Notes: a model not told the origin generated them from the letters alone. DNA of 64,000 nucleotides from Pseudooceanicola nanhaiensis (GCF_020171315.1 NZ_JAIUZP010000012.1:1-64000); one strand, 5' to 3'. Shown: positions 20,054 through 28,724, numbered from the stretch's first letter. A program made the numbers and translations.

Positions 20054-20982
20054 CGCGGGCCTCTCATCAGCGGTGGGATACCGCGATTGGCGGCCTCGGG
20101 GCGACGCCGGCGTGAGCGCCGCAGGTGCAGCGTCATCAGGTCGGCGGCCACGTCGAACTGCATCTGTTCCAGCGCGTCGAGAATGTCCAGATGTTCCTCC
20201 AGCGACTGGCGCAGGCGGAAGTCGGGGATCGAGAAGTCCTTCTGGGTGGCTTTCCGCAGCCGCTGGTGCGCCATCAGCGCACCGCGCACGAAGCGGTTGG
20301 CCGAGCCCTCGGCGACCAGCATGTGGAACTCCACGTCGAGCCGCAGGAACCCCGCGTTGCCGATGCTGCCTGCGGCACTTTGCAAAGCGTCCTGCATCTG
20401 GCCGCGCAGAAGGCCCGATTTCTGGGCATCGAGGCGAAACCCGGGCGTGAGGATCGCCTGCGGCTCCAGCTGGAGCCGGAATTGCAGGCTCTCATCCGCC
20501 GCATTCGGCGTGTCGAGGATCGGCTGAAAGGCCCAGGACCGGCCGGGCATCTGGGTCACGATCCCGTCGCGAGATAGTATTTTTAGCGCATTTAGTACCG
20601 ACGTGCGCGATGTGCTGTATCTTCGGGCAAGGGCGCTGACCGATTGCAGGTCGTCGATCCGCCGGGCGGCCCTGTCCGTAAGGATGCGGTGGGCGAGGCT
20701 GTCTTCGAGCGACTCCAGCTCCTGTGCCGCCTCGTCCAGCCCGTCGTCGCGCCCCAGTTCGAGGAAGAAGCCCTCTTCCTCGCGCCAGCTGAGAATTCCC
20801 TTCTCTTCCAGAAGTTTGAAGGCTGAGCGAATAGGCGTTCGCGACACGCCGCAGGCTTCGGAGAAGCTTTGCTCCGGCAGGTGATCCCCGGGGCTCATAT
20901 TGCGTTCCCGCACGAGGGCGAGGATCCGCATGGCGAGGGCAAGGTGGTTCTGACGGGCATTGCGGCGTGACTCTGGCACCAT
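20050..20982 (-). CDS. GntR/FadR-family regulator with two winged-helix-like domains
   Basis: A 310-aa regulator. The first GntR winged helix covers about residues 15-75 (SPGDHLPEQSFSEACGVSRT, then PIRSAFKLLEEKGILS). A second helix-turn-helix-like stretch follows at about 95-150 (LQSVSALARRYSTSRTSVLN, ALKILSRDGIVTQMPGRSW). A C-terminal FCD-like helical effector domain follows at about 165-290, with FHMLVAEGSANRFV and HLDILDALEQ. Ordinary FadR/GntR proteins are about 230 aa with one wing, so the extra domain is notable. It is divergent from the transporter operon beginning at 21161 and is the likely repressor of it and of itself, with the transported compound or a metabolite as effector (inferred). 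Confidence 0.87.
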   Translation of the reverse strand: MVPESRRNARQNHLALAMRILALVRERNMSPGDHLPEQSFSEACGVSRTPIRSAFKLLEEKGILSWREEEGFFLELGRDDGLDEAAQELESLEDSLAHRILTDRAARRIDDLQSVSALARRYSTSRTSVLNALKILSRDGIVTQMPGRSWAFQPILDTPNAADESLQFRLQLEPQAILTPGFRLDAQKSGLLRGQMQDALQSAAGSIGNAGFLRLDVEFHMLVAEGSANRFVRGALMAHQRLRKATQKDFSIPDFRLRQSLEEHLDILDALEQMQFDVAADLMTLHLRRSRRRRPEAANRGIPPLMRGPR

Positions 20983-21160
20983 CCCTCCTGTCGGGTCTGT
21001 CCGTGCTTGCCGTGATCCGACGGCACGTAAAAGAACAGCGAATACAGTTTGACGTACTTTTCAACTCAACAATACTGTCAATATCAGCGGTCATCAAGAA
21101 CCGCACCTGATATGCCCCGGCCTGAAGCCGGGGGTCCAACAGTCCATACCGGAGGAAGAT
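20983..21160 (+). promoter_or_regulatory. Divergent control region with candidate promoter for the transporter operon
   Basis: TTGACG (21049-21054) and TACTGT (21073-21078) with an 18-bp spacer form a plausible sigma-70 promoter reading toward the binding-protein gene. An inverted pair, ACAGT (21044-21048) and ACTGT (21074-21078), brackets it and could be part of the GntR operator. GGAGGAAGAT (21151-21160) is a good ribosome-binding site for the ATG at 21161. Confidence 0.5.
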
Positions 21161-22216
21161 ATGAAATCTGATCCGTCGACCCTGATCCCGTCCCTCGCCG
21201 CGCTCTGCGCGACGCTTGGCCTTGCCGGCGCTGCCGCGGCCGAGGACCTCGTGATCTCGAACTGGGACGGCTACATGGCGCCCGATGCCGTCGACAGCTT
21301 CAACGAAGCGACCGGCAACAGCGCCGAGCTGGTCCTGCACGGCACCAACGAAGAGATCATGGGCAAGCTGATCGCCTCCAAGGGCGCGGGCTATGACGTG
21401 GTCTTCGTCTCCTCGCCCTTCGCGGAGATCCTGCACAAGATGGGGCTGGCCGAAGAGCTGGACCATGCCAAGCTGCCCAATATAGCCAACCTCTACGAGG
21501 CGGCGACGCAGCTGCCGCATGATCCGGGCAACACCTTCTCGGTCCCCTATGCCTGGGGCACCACGGGGCTGTGCTATCGCTCGGACCTGCTGGCCGAGGC
21601 GCCCGACAGCTGGTGGGATCTGCTGACCCCTGCCGAGGCGGTCGCGGGCAAGACCACGATGCTGGCCACCGACCGCTGGCTGCTGGCCGCGGCCCAGCTG
21701 GCCGAGGGCTATTCGGTCAACACCACGGACGAGGCCGAGCTGGCCAAGGTCAAGGAAGACCTGATCGCCGCCAAGAAGACCTTGCTGGCCTATGACGACA
21801 CCACCTTCTACGCCAAGCTGGTGTCCGGCGAGGCAGAGCTGGTGCAGGCCTGGGACGGCTGGTGCAACTACGGCATCGCCGAGAATGCGGACATCAAGTA
21901 CGTCGTGCCGAAAGAAGGCTCTGACCTCTGGGTGGACGAGATGCTGATCCTCAAGGCTTCCGAGCACAAGGAGGCGGCCTATGCCTTCGTGAACTGGATG
22001 CTGGATGCCGGCAATCACCGCTGGGCGGCCGAGAACATCCTCTACAAGGTGCCGAACGAGGCCGCGATGGAGGGTCTCGACCCCGCGCTGATCGAGCAAT
22101 ACCCGAACATGGGCATGAGCGCCGAGGACCTGCTTGGCTACGAGCTGCTGATGGACGTGGGCGAGGCGCAGCGCGCCTATGCCAAGACCGTGAGCGAGAT
22201 CAAAGCGGCGAACTGA
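21161..22216 (+). CDS. Polyamine-type ABC transporter substrate-binding protein (PotD/PotF-like)
   Basis: A 351-aa periplasmic binding protein. A signal peptide (SLAALCATLGLAGAAAA, then EDLVISNWDGYMAPD) is cleaved near residue 28. The mature start VISNWDGYM, and later WGTTGLCYRSD and VVPKEGSDLWVDEMLIL, are typical of the spermidine/putrescine family; the NWDGY block forms part of the amine-binding cleft. It captures a cationic organic compound in the periplasm and delivers it to the two permeases encoded next. The true ligand may be a polyamine or another amine. It is the first gene of the operon and is divergent from the GntR regulator. Confidence 0.92.
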   Translation: MKSDPSTLIPSLAALCATLGLAGAAAAEDLVISNWDGYMAPDAVDSFNEATGNSAELVLHGTNEEIMGKLIASKGAGYDVVFVSSPFAEILHKMGLAEELDHAKLPNIANLYEAATQLPHDPGNTFSVPYAWGTTGLCYRSDLLAEAPDSWWDLLTPAEAVAGKTTMLATDRWLLAAAQLAEGYSVNTTDEAELAKVKEDLIAAKKTLLAYDDTTFYAKLVSGEAELVQAWDGWCNYGIAENADIKYVVPKEGSDLWVDEMLILKASEHKEAAYAFVNWMLDAGNHRWAAENILYKVPNEAAMEGLDPALIEQYPNMGMSAEDLLGYELLMDVGEAQRAYAKTVSEIKAAN

Positions 22217-22339
22217 TCCGCCTGATATCCAGCCATCGGGTCCGGTGATGCAGCTGCTTGCGCTGCCCCGGGCCCGGGGTGCGGCCCGATGCCTCTGCCT
22301 GGGGTGGGTCGGGTGTATCGGGCCGCGACCCCATCGGAA

Positions 22340-23203
22340 ATGTCCCCCGTGAAAGACCGCAAACCGCTCTACCTGATGACGCCCGCGCTGGCGTGGCTCA
22401 CTGCCTTCATGGTGGTCCCCTGCCTGCTGATCCTCGCGCTGGCCTTCTTCCGGCGCGGGATCTACGGCGGCATCGAATATGTCTTCACGCTGGAAAACCT
22501 CGCCATGGTGGTGGACCCGCTCTATGCGCGGATCTTCCTGAAATCGGCGGGGATCGCGGGGCTGGCCGCCGGGATCGCCGTGGTGGTGGGCTATGCCGCC
22601 GCCTATGCCATCGCCGCCATGCCGCGCCACCGCCAGCCTGCGCTGCTCTTCTTCGCGGTGCTGCCCTTCTGGTCGAACTACCTGATCCGCACCTACGCCT
22701 GGATCGTGCTGCTGAACCGCGAGGGGCTGATCGTGCACCTGTTCCGCTGGTTCGGATACGAGGGCGAACTGCCCCAGATGCTCTATACCGAAACGGCGGT
22801 GGTGATCGGGCTGGTCTACAACTACCTGCCCTTCGTGATCCTGGCCTGCTACGCGCCGCTCTCGCGTCTGAACCCCGAGGTGGCCGAGGCCAGCCATGAC
22901 CTTGGCGCCTCGCAGTGGACGACCTTCCGCAGGATCACCCTGCCGATGACCGTGCCGGGGATCGCGGCAGGGTTCGTTTTTGTCTTCGTCCTCTCCATCG
23001 GCAACTTCGTGACGCCGGCACTGCTGGGCGGCGGGCAGTTCCAGATGATTGGCAACCTCGTCTATGCGCAGTTCCTGACGGCGAACGACTGGCCCTTTGG
23101 CGCCGCACTCTCCATGGCGTTGATCGCGGTGATGATGGTGCTGCTGACGGCGCAGACCTTTGCCAGCGAACGCGCCTCCGGGCAGGGGGGGCGCGATGCC
23201 TGA
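22340..23203 (+). CDS. Polyamine-type ABC transporter permease (PotB-like)
   Basis: A 287-aa inner-membrane protein with about six helices, starting MSPVKDRKPLYLMTPALAW. The EAA coupling loop that contacts the ATPase is EVAEASHDLGASQWTTFRRI at about residues 193-212. NYLIRTYAWIVLLN and NFVTPALLGGG are typical of PotB/PotH. An upstream ATG at 22289 is in frame, but the residues before 22340 are not hydrophobic and are unlike the family. It overlaps the next permease gene by 8 bp. Confidence 0.9.
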   Translation: MSPVKDRKPLYLMTPALAWLTAFMVVPCLLILALAFFRRGIYGGIEYVFTLENLAMVVDPLYARIFLKSAGIAGLAAGIAVVVGYAAAYAIAAMPRHRQPALLFFAVLPFWSNYLIRTYAWIVLLNREGLIVHLFRWFGYEGELPQMLYTETAVVIGLVYNYLPFVILACYAPLSRLNPEVAEASHDLGASQWTTFRRITLPMTVPGIAAGFVFVFVLSIGNFVTPALLGGGQFQMIGNLVYAQFLTANDWPFGAALSMALIAVMMVLLTAQTFASERASGQGGRDA

Positions 23204-23987
23204 GCGTGGCAAGACCCGCCTGATGCTGGCGATCCTCGCGGGCGTTTTCGCGTTCCTCTACGTGCCGATCTCGGTGCTGATCGCGCTCAGCTTCAACGCG
23301 GGCGGGCTGCCGACCGCATGGACCGGGTTTTCGGTGAAGTGGTACGGCGAACTCTTCGCCAATCGCGATATCATGCACGCGGCACTGAACACGCTGATCG
23401 TGGCCGTGGTCTCGACCCTGCTGGCAACGATCCTTGGCACGCTGCTGGCCGTGGGCGTGGAGATCCGCCGCCGCAAGGGCCGCTTCCTCGAGACCATCAT
23501 CTTCGCTCCGATGATCATTCCGGACATCGTGCTGGCCATCGCGCTGCTCAGCTTCTTCTCGATGCTGAACGTGAAGATGGGCCTGCACACGATCATTGTC
23601 AGCCACGTGGTTTTCAACCTCGCTTTCGTCTGCTCGGTCGTGCGCGCACGGCTGAAAACCTTCGACTGGTCGATCGTCGAGGCCTCCGCCGACCTTGGCG
23701 CTTCGACCGCCACGACGCTGCGCCGCGTGGTGCTGCCGGTGCTGATGCCCGCGGTGATCGCGGGCGCGCTGCTGGCCTTCACGCTGTCGGTCGATGAATT
23801 CATCATCGCCTTCTTCACCGCCGGTGCAGGGCGGTCCTCGATCACCTTGCCGATGCAGATCTTCGCCATGATCCGCTTCGGCGTGACGCCCGAGATCAAC
23901 GCGCTTGCGACGCTGGTCATGCTGTTCAGCGTGATCGCCCTTGCGCTTTCCCAGAGACTGAACCGCGGGGGTCTGCCCGGACAATGA
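23196..23987 (+). CDS. Polyamine-type ABC transporter permease (PotC-like)
   Basis: A 263-aa inner-membrane protein, starting MPERGKTRLMLAILAGVFAF. Its EAA loop is SIVEASADLGASTATTLRRV at about residues 165-184, and SVDEFIIAFFTAGAGRSSIT is typical of PotC. It forms the channel with the preceding permease. Its start overlaps the upstream stop, and its stop overlaps the ATPase start by 4 bp (ATGA), so the three are translationally coupled. Confidence 0.9.
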   Translation: MPERGKTRLMLAILAGVFAFLYVPISVLIALSFNAGGLPTAWTGFSVKWYGELFANRDIMHAALNTLIVAVVSTLLATILGTLLAVGVEIRRRKGRFLETIIFAPMIIPDIVLAIALLSFFSMLNVKMGLHTIIVSHVVFNLAFVCSVVRARLKTFDWSIVEASADLGASTATTLRRVVLPVLMPAVIAGALLAFTLSVDEFIIAFFTAGAGRSSITLPMQIFAMIRFGVTPEINALATLVMLFSVIALALSQRLNRGGLPGQ

Positions 23988-25039
23988 CGCAAGTGCTGCT
24001 CTCTCTTTCCGACGTGGAAAAGCATTTTGGCCGGGTGAAGGCCGTGGATGGCGTGTCGCTCGACATCGTCGAGAACGAGTTCTTTGCCCTGCTGGGGGCC
24101 TCCGGCTCGGGCAAGACGACGCTGCTGCGGATGCTGGCGGGGTTCGAATTGCCCACCGGCGGCCAGATCGTGCTGGACGGCAAGGACGTCTCGCAGGTGC
24201 CGCCGAACCGCCGCCCGGTGAACCTGATGTTCCAGAGCTATGCGCTCTTCCCCCATATGTCGGTGGCCAAGAACATCGCCTACGGGCTGGAGATGGAGGG
24301 GCTGCTCCGGCGCGAGATCACCGCGCGGGTGGGCGAGATACTGGAGGTGATCCAGCTGGCCCCGCTCGCCAATCGCAAGCCCGACCAGCTGTCGGGCGGG
24401 CAGCGGCAGCGGGTAGCCCTGGCCCGCGCGCTGGTGAAACGGCCGCGCTTGTTGCTGCTGGATGAACCGCTCGGCGCGCTCGACAAGAAGCTGCGCGGCG
24501 AGATGCAGCTGGAGCTGAAGCGCATTCAGGCGGAGTTCGGCATCACCTTCATCGTGGTCACCCACGATCAGGAGGAGGCCCTCGTCATGGCTGACCGGAT
24601 CGCGATCCTGAAGGACGGTCGCCTGCTGCAGTCGGGGACCCCGCGCGAGATCTACGAATACCCTGAAACCCGCTATGCCGCCGACTTCATCGGTCAGATG
24701 AACTTCATCCCCGTGACCCGCTCGGGCGACCTGCTCTTTGCCCGCAACGGTGCGCGGATCGGCGGGGTGATTCCGGCGGAGGCGCCCGAGGCCCTCGTGG
24801 CTGCGGTCCGGCCCGAACGGCTCTACCTCGATGCCGAGGCCGAGAACGTGGTGACGGGCACCGTCCGGTCCACGGCCTACCTCGGGCTTGACCTGCACCT
24901 GCACCTCGACACGCCCCTCTGCGATCAGCCGCTCCTCGTACGGCTGACGGCGGACGCCGCCGAGGGGCGCGATATCACCGAAGGCGCGCGCCTGACGCTG
25001 GGCTGGTCCGCCCGCGACACCCGCGTCTTTCCCGCCTGA
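23984..25039 (+). CDS. Polyamine-type ABC transporter ATP-binding protein (PotA-like)
   Basis: A 351-aa ATPase. Walker A is LLGASGSGKTTLLRMLAGFE, the signature is [16 protein letters not shown], Walker B is LLLLDEPLGALDKKL and the switch is [16 protein letters not shown]-terminal TOBE domain (about 270-350) is present, as in PotA and other MalK-type subunits. It powers the permeases encoded before it. The next gene starts after 72 bp, so the glycosyltransferase, cupins and dehydrogenase are probably in the same transcript. Confidence 0.92.
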   Translation: MTQVLLSLSDVEKHFGRVKAVDGVSLDIVENEFFALLGASGSGKTTLLRMLAGFELPTGGQIVLDGKDVSQVPPNRRPVNLMFQSYALFPHMSVAKNIAYGLEMEGLLRREITARVGEILEVIQLAPLANRKPDQLSGGQRQRVALARALVKRPRLLLLDEPLGALDKKLRGEMQLELKRIQAEFGITFIVVTHDQEEALVMADRIAILKDGRLLQSGTPREIYEYPETRYAADFIGQMNFIPVTRSGDLLFARNGARIGGVIPAEAPEALVAAVRPERLYLDAEAENVVTGTVRSTAYLGLDLHLHLDTPLCDQPLLVRLTADAAEGRDITEGARLTLGWSARDTRVFPA

Positions 25040-25111
25040 CATCCAAGGCCCGCCAAATCGGGCCCGAAACTCAAAGGCCCGCCAGAGGCCGCCCCACCAG
25101 AGGAGACCCAG

Positions 25112-26398
25112 ATGACCCAGAAAACCTTCGCCTTCTTCCCCGAAGCGGCCTTCGGCCCCGCGCTCAACTCCGTCGGCATTGCGCAGGCGGTCGAGCGGAT
25201 GGGCCACAAGGCCGTCTTCCTCTCGGACCCCGGCTTTGTCGAGGTCTATCAGGGCTACGGCTTCGAGGCGCATCCCGTGAACCTCTCCGAACCGATGCCG
25301 CCCGAGCAGATGGCCAAGTTCTGGGAGGATTTCATCAACGGGCACATTCCCAACTTCCGCAAGGCGCCGATCGACCAGATCGACAACTACGTCAAGGAGT
25401 GCTGGGAGGCGATCGTGGACAGCGCGAAATGGGCCGAGAAGGACCTGCCCGCGGTGCTGGCCAAGATCAAGCCGGACGTGATCAGCGTGGACAACGTGAT
25501 CCTCTTCCCGGCGATCAAGCAGTACGGCGTGCCATGGGTGCGGATCATCTCCTGCTCGGAGAACGAGATCGAGGATGACGCGATCCCGCCGCACCTCTCG
25601 GGCATGTCCGAGACGGATACCGAGGGCCACGCCGCCTTCCGGGCGAAGTTCAACGAGGTGATCAAGCCGATCCACGACGATTACAACGCCTTCCTCGCCA
25701 CGACCGGTGAGGACCCCTATCCGCTGGGCCAGTTCTTCGAGGCCTCGCCCTTCATGAACCTGCTGCTCTACCCCGAGCAGGTGAAGTACCACCGCTCCGC
25801 GCCGCTGGACCCGGCGCAGTTCCAGTACCTCGAAGGCTGCGTGCGGCAGGACAAGCCCTATACCGTGCCGACCTTTGCGGCGAACAACGACGGCCCGCTG
25901 CTCTATGTCTCCTTCGGGTCGCTGGGGGCGGGGGATACCGACCTGCTGAAGCGGCTGATCACGCTGATCGGCAAGACCCGCTATCGCGCGCTGGTGAACG
26001 TGGGCGATTACATTGGCGAATATGACGACATCCCGCCGAACGTGGTCATCGACAGCTGGTTCCCGCAGCCCTCGGTCATCCCGCAGGTGGATGCTGTGAT
26101 CCACCACGGCGGCAACAACTCCTTCACGGAATGCCTCTACTTCGGCAAGCCCGCGATCATCATGTCCTATGTCTGGGACGGCCACGACAACGCCATGCGG
26201 GTGCAGGAAACCGGCCACGGCTTCCGCTCGGAACGCTACGATTGGACGGATGAAGAGCTGATCGCCAAGATCGAGGCCTGCCTGACGGACGCCGACATGG
26301 CCGCGAAACTGGCCGCGACCTCGGCCCATATGCAGGGCCAGAACGGGCAGGAGAAGGCCGCCAAGATCCTCGTCGACCTCGTGGAGTCGCAAGCGTGA
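25112..26398 (+). CDS. UGT-like (GT1) glycosyltransferase, copy 2
   Basis: A 428-aa paralogue of the enzyme at 18749-20053. Shared blocks include FFPEAAFGPALNSVGIAQ at the N-terminus, FQYLEGCVR, LYVSFGSLGAGDTDLLKRLI and the donor site (SWFPQPSVIPQVDAVIHHGG, NNSFTECLYFGKPAIIMSY, VWDGHDNAMRVQETGHG). As in copy 1, the N-terminal loop has Phe and Pro where GT1 enzymes normally have the catalytic-base His. AGAGGAGACCC precedes the ATG. It follows the transporter ATPase and overlaps the first cupin gene by 4 bp (GTGA), so it acts in the same pathway. The acceptor and sugar donor are unknown. Confidence 0.88.
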   Translation: MTQKTFAFFPEAAFGPALNSVGIAQAVERMGHKAVFLSDPGFVEVYQGYGFEAHPVNLSEPMPPEQMAKFWEDFINGHIPNFRKAPIDQIDNYVKECWEAIVDSAKWAEKDLPAVLAKIKPDVISVDNVILFPAIKQYGVPWVRIISCSENEIEDDAIPPHLSGMSETDTEGHAAFRAKFNEVIKPIHDDYNAFLATTGEDPYPLGQFFEASPFMNLLLYPEQVKYHRSAPLDPAQFQYLEGCVRQDKPYTVPTFAANNDGPLLYVSFGSLGAGDTDLLKRLITLIGKTRYRALVNVGDYIGEYDDIPPNVVIDSWFPQPSVIPQVDAVIHHGGNNSFTECLYFGKPAIIMSYVWDGHDNAMRVQETGHGFRSERYDWTDEELIAKIEACLTDADMAAKLAATSAHMQGQNGQEKAAKILVDLVESQA

Positions 26399-26754
26399 CG
26401 AACCTCGCCTCCTCCGCGCCCCATATCCACGGGGCGGGCGCCTTTGACGATCTCGTGGACTGGGGCGCGCAGCCCGACGCGCTGGACGGCGCCTCGCACT
26501 CCACCGGGCGGCTGCTGCACAAGGGGCCGGGCAATATCCCCGAGACCGGCATCTGGGATTGCACCCCGGGCCGCTGGCGGCTCTCCGTCCCGCGGGACGA
26601 GTTCTGTCACTTCGTCTCGGGGCGTGCGACCTATGTCAGCGACGGGGGCGAGGTGATCGAGGTCACCCCCGCCACCTGCGTCCTGTTCCCCGCCGGCTGG
26701 ACCGGCACCTGCACGGTCCACGAGACCATCCGCAACATCTACATGCTGAGTTGA
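26395..26754 (+). CDS. Cupin-fold protein (Cupin_3/DUF861-like), copy 1
   Basis: A 119-aa single-domain cupin with a GTG start overlapping the glycosyltransferase stop. Core blocks are ETGIWDCTPGRWRLSVPRDE, FCHFVSGRATYVSDGGEVIE and TCVLFPAGWTGTCTVHETIR. The metal-ligand candidates of the usual cupin motifs are only partly kept (E in PRDEFCHF, H in TVHETIR). Cupin_3 proteins include EutQ-like and ureidoglycine-processing enzymes, but no reaction can be assigned. A paralogue follows directly. Confidence 0.85.
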   Translation: MTNLASSAPHIHGAGAFDDLVDWGAQPDALDGASHSTGRLLHKGPGNIPETGIWDCTPGRWRLSVPRDEFCHFVSGRATYVSDGGEVIEVTPATCVLFPAGWTGTCTVHETIRNIYMLS

Positions 26755-26758
26755 CCCC

Positions 26759-27103
26759 ATGACGACACCCGTGATGACCAAGCCGCTCGAAATCACCGAC
26801 ACGGTGGACTGGGGCGTGATCCCGACCATGATCGAGGGCGAAAGCCGCACCTCGGGCAAGCTGCTTCACAAGGGGCCGAACGGCGAGAACGAATGCGGCC
26901 TGTGGATTTGCACGCCCGGCAAGTGGGAATGCCACGTGACCCGGGACGAGTTCTGCCACTTCCTCGAAGGGCGCTGCACCTATGTCCACGAAAGCGGCGA
27001 GGTGATCGAGATCACCCCCGACACCGCCGCCTTCTTCCCGCAGGACTGGAAGGGCGTCTGCACCGTCCACGAGACGATCAAGAAGGTCTACATGATCCGC
27101 TGA
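26759..27103 (+). CDS. Cupin-fold protein (Cupin_3/DUF861-like), copy 2
   Basis: A 114-aa cupin closely resembling the preceding one: GLWICTPGKWECHVTRDE, FCHFLEGRCTYVHESGEVIE and TAAFFPQDWKGVCTVHETIK. The two genes are 4 bp apart and probably arose by tandem duplication; their products may form a heterodimer or act on successive intermediates. It lies between the glycosyltransferase and the aldehyde dehydrogenase genes. The function is unknown. Confidence 0.85.
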   Translation: MTTPVMTKPLEITDTVDWGVIPTMIEGESRTSGKLLHKGPNGENECGLWICTPGKWECHVTRDEFCHFLEGRCTYVHESGEVIEITPDTAAFFPQDWKGVCTVHETIKKVYMIR

Positions 27104-27214
27104 GCGGATCGGGTGACCCCTGTCCGGCCCTCCCTGACGGCGGGCCGGGTGCTGCCGCGCCGCAGGGCGGGCGAGACACGGAAAGGATCCGCGCGCCGGA
27201 TCGGGAGAGACGAG

Positions 27215-28720
27215 ATGTCCGATATCGACACGCCCCGCTATTACCTGACCCCCGGACTGCGCGAGAGCACGGGCCGCGCCGAGGCGGTCATCGACCCCGC
27301 CACGCTGGACCGCGTGGGCACCCGTGCCGTGGTGAGCGCGGGCGAACTGGCCGAGGTGCTGGCGCAGGTCAACGCCGCGCAGGCAGGCTGGGCCGCGCTG
27401 GATGCCAAGACGCGGGCCGGGCACCTGCACCGGCTGGCGAACCGCATCGAGGCCACGGATATGACCCGTTGCGCCATCCTGATGAGCCGCGAGATGGGCA
27501 AGCCCTATCCCGAGGCCATCGGCGAAGTGGCGAACTGTGCCTCGATCTTCCGCTATTACGCCGAAATGGCCCGCGACGAGGCGGGCAAGATCGCGGGCTC
27601 CACGCAGGCGGGCTCCTTCCAGTATGCGCGTTACGAGCCGCTCGGCGTCTCGGCCCATATCATGCCGTTCAACTTCCCCGTGCTGCTGATGTGCTGGACG
27701 GTCGCCGCCTCGCTGGCCGCCGGGAACGGCTGCGTCGTGAAACCGGCGGAGGCGACGACGCTGTCCACGCTGGAATTCATGAAGGTCTTTGACGAGATGC
27801 CCGCAGGCCTCATCGCCTGCCTGCCGGGCGACGCAGAGGTGGGGAAGGCGCTGGTGGCCTCCGACCTGACCCACGCCGTGGCCTTCACCGGCTCCGTCGC
27901 CGGGGGGCGTGCCGTGGGGGCTGCCGCCGGTGGCCTGATGAAGCCCGCGATCATCGAGGCGGGCGGGTCCGACCCGATGATCATCACGGATCACGCGCCG
28001 CTTGCGGTGGCAGCGGCGGGGGCTGTGACGGGGGCCTTCCACCTCTCCGGGCAGGTCTGCACCTCGACCGAACGGCTCTTCGTCACGGAGGGCATCCACG
28101 ACGCCTTCGTCGCGGCCTTCGTGGAGGAGACGGCGGCCCTGCGTATCGGCAACGGGCTGGACAAATCCGAGATCGGCCCGCTGGTCAGCAAGGCCGCACG
28201 GGACAAGGTCGAACGGCTGGTGGCCGATGCGATTGCCAAGGGCGCCAAGGTCGAGATCGGCGGCGGCGCGCCTGCAGGGCAGAACACCGGCTGGTTCTAT
28301 GCCCCCACGATCCTTACCGGCTGCACCCCCGACATGGAGATCATGCACGAGGAGATTTTCGGCCCCGTCGCGGCGATTGCCAAGGTGAAGGACTTCGACG
28401 CGGCCATCGCGGCGGCGAACGACAGCCCCTTCGGCCTCGGCGCCTCGATCTTCACCACCTCGCTGGAGGAGGCGCAGGAGGCGGCGGAACGGCTGCAGTC
28501 GGGCATGGTCTGGGTCAACAACCCGATGATCGACAACGACGCGCTGCCCTTCGGCGGCTGGAAGGCGTCGGGCATGGGGCGGGAGTTGGGGCGGCAGGGG
28601 CTGGATGCCTTCCGCCGCTCCAAGATGGTGATCATGGATCACCGCCCCGTGCGGCAGGACTGGTGGTATCCTTACCCGGACGAGTGGTTCCTCGACGCGG
28701 GCGGACGCAAGCACGTGTAA
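27215..28720 (+). CDS. NAD(P)-dependent aldehyde dehydrogenase
   Basis: A 501-aa ALDH-superfamily enzyme. It has the active-site Cys in HLSGQVCTSTERLFV, the general-base Glu in IEAGGSDPMII, cofactor blocks VKPAEATTLSTLEF and FTGSVAGGRAVGAAA, and the C-terminal EEIFGPVAAI and PFGGWKASGMGRELG. It resembles succinate-semialdehyde-type enzymes. In this cluster it probably oxidises the aldehyde made from the imported amine; however, no amine oxidase or aminotransferase lies here to make that aldehyde. GGGAGAGACG precedes the ATG at 27215. A terminator follows. Confidence 0.93.
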   Translation: MSDIDTPRYYLTPGLRESTGRAEAVIDPATLDRVGTRAVVSAGELAEVLAQVNAAQAGWAALDAKTRAGHLHRLANRIEATDMTRCAILMSREMGKPYPEAIGEVANCASIFRYYAEMARDEAGKIAGSTQAGSFQYARYEPLGVSAHIMPFNFPVLLMCWTVAASLAAGNGCVVKPAEATTLSTLEFMKVFDEMPAGLIACLPGDAEVGKALVASDLTHAVAFTGSVAGGRAVGAAAGGLMKPAIIEAGGSDPMIITDHAPLAVAAAGAVTGAFHLSGQVCTSTERLFVTEGIHDAFVAAFVEETAALRIGNGLDKSEIGPLVSKAARDKVERLVADAIAKGAKVEIGGGAPAGQNTGWFYAPTILTGCTPDMEIMHEEIFGPVAAIAKVKDFDAAIAAANDSPFGLGASIFTTSLEEAQEAAERLQSGMVWVNNPMIDNDALPFGGWKASGMGRELGRQGLDAFRRSKMVIMDHRPVRQDWWYPYPDEWFLDAGGRKHV

Positions 28721-28724
28721 CGCA

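Noticed and set aside
23258-26392. A 1044-codon open frame on the minus strand
   Set aside because: It runs antisense through the importer permease, ATPase and glycosyltransferase genes, is His/Arg/Asp-rich without domains, and exists because GC-rich codons leave the opposite frame open.
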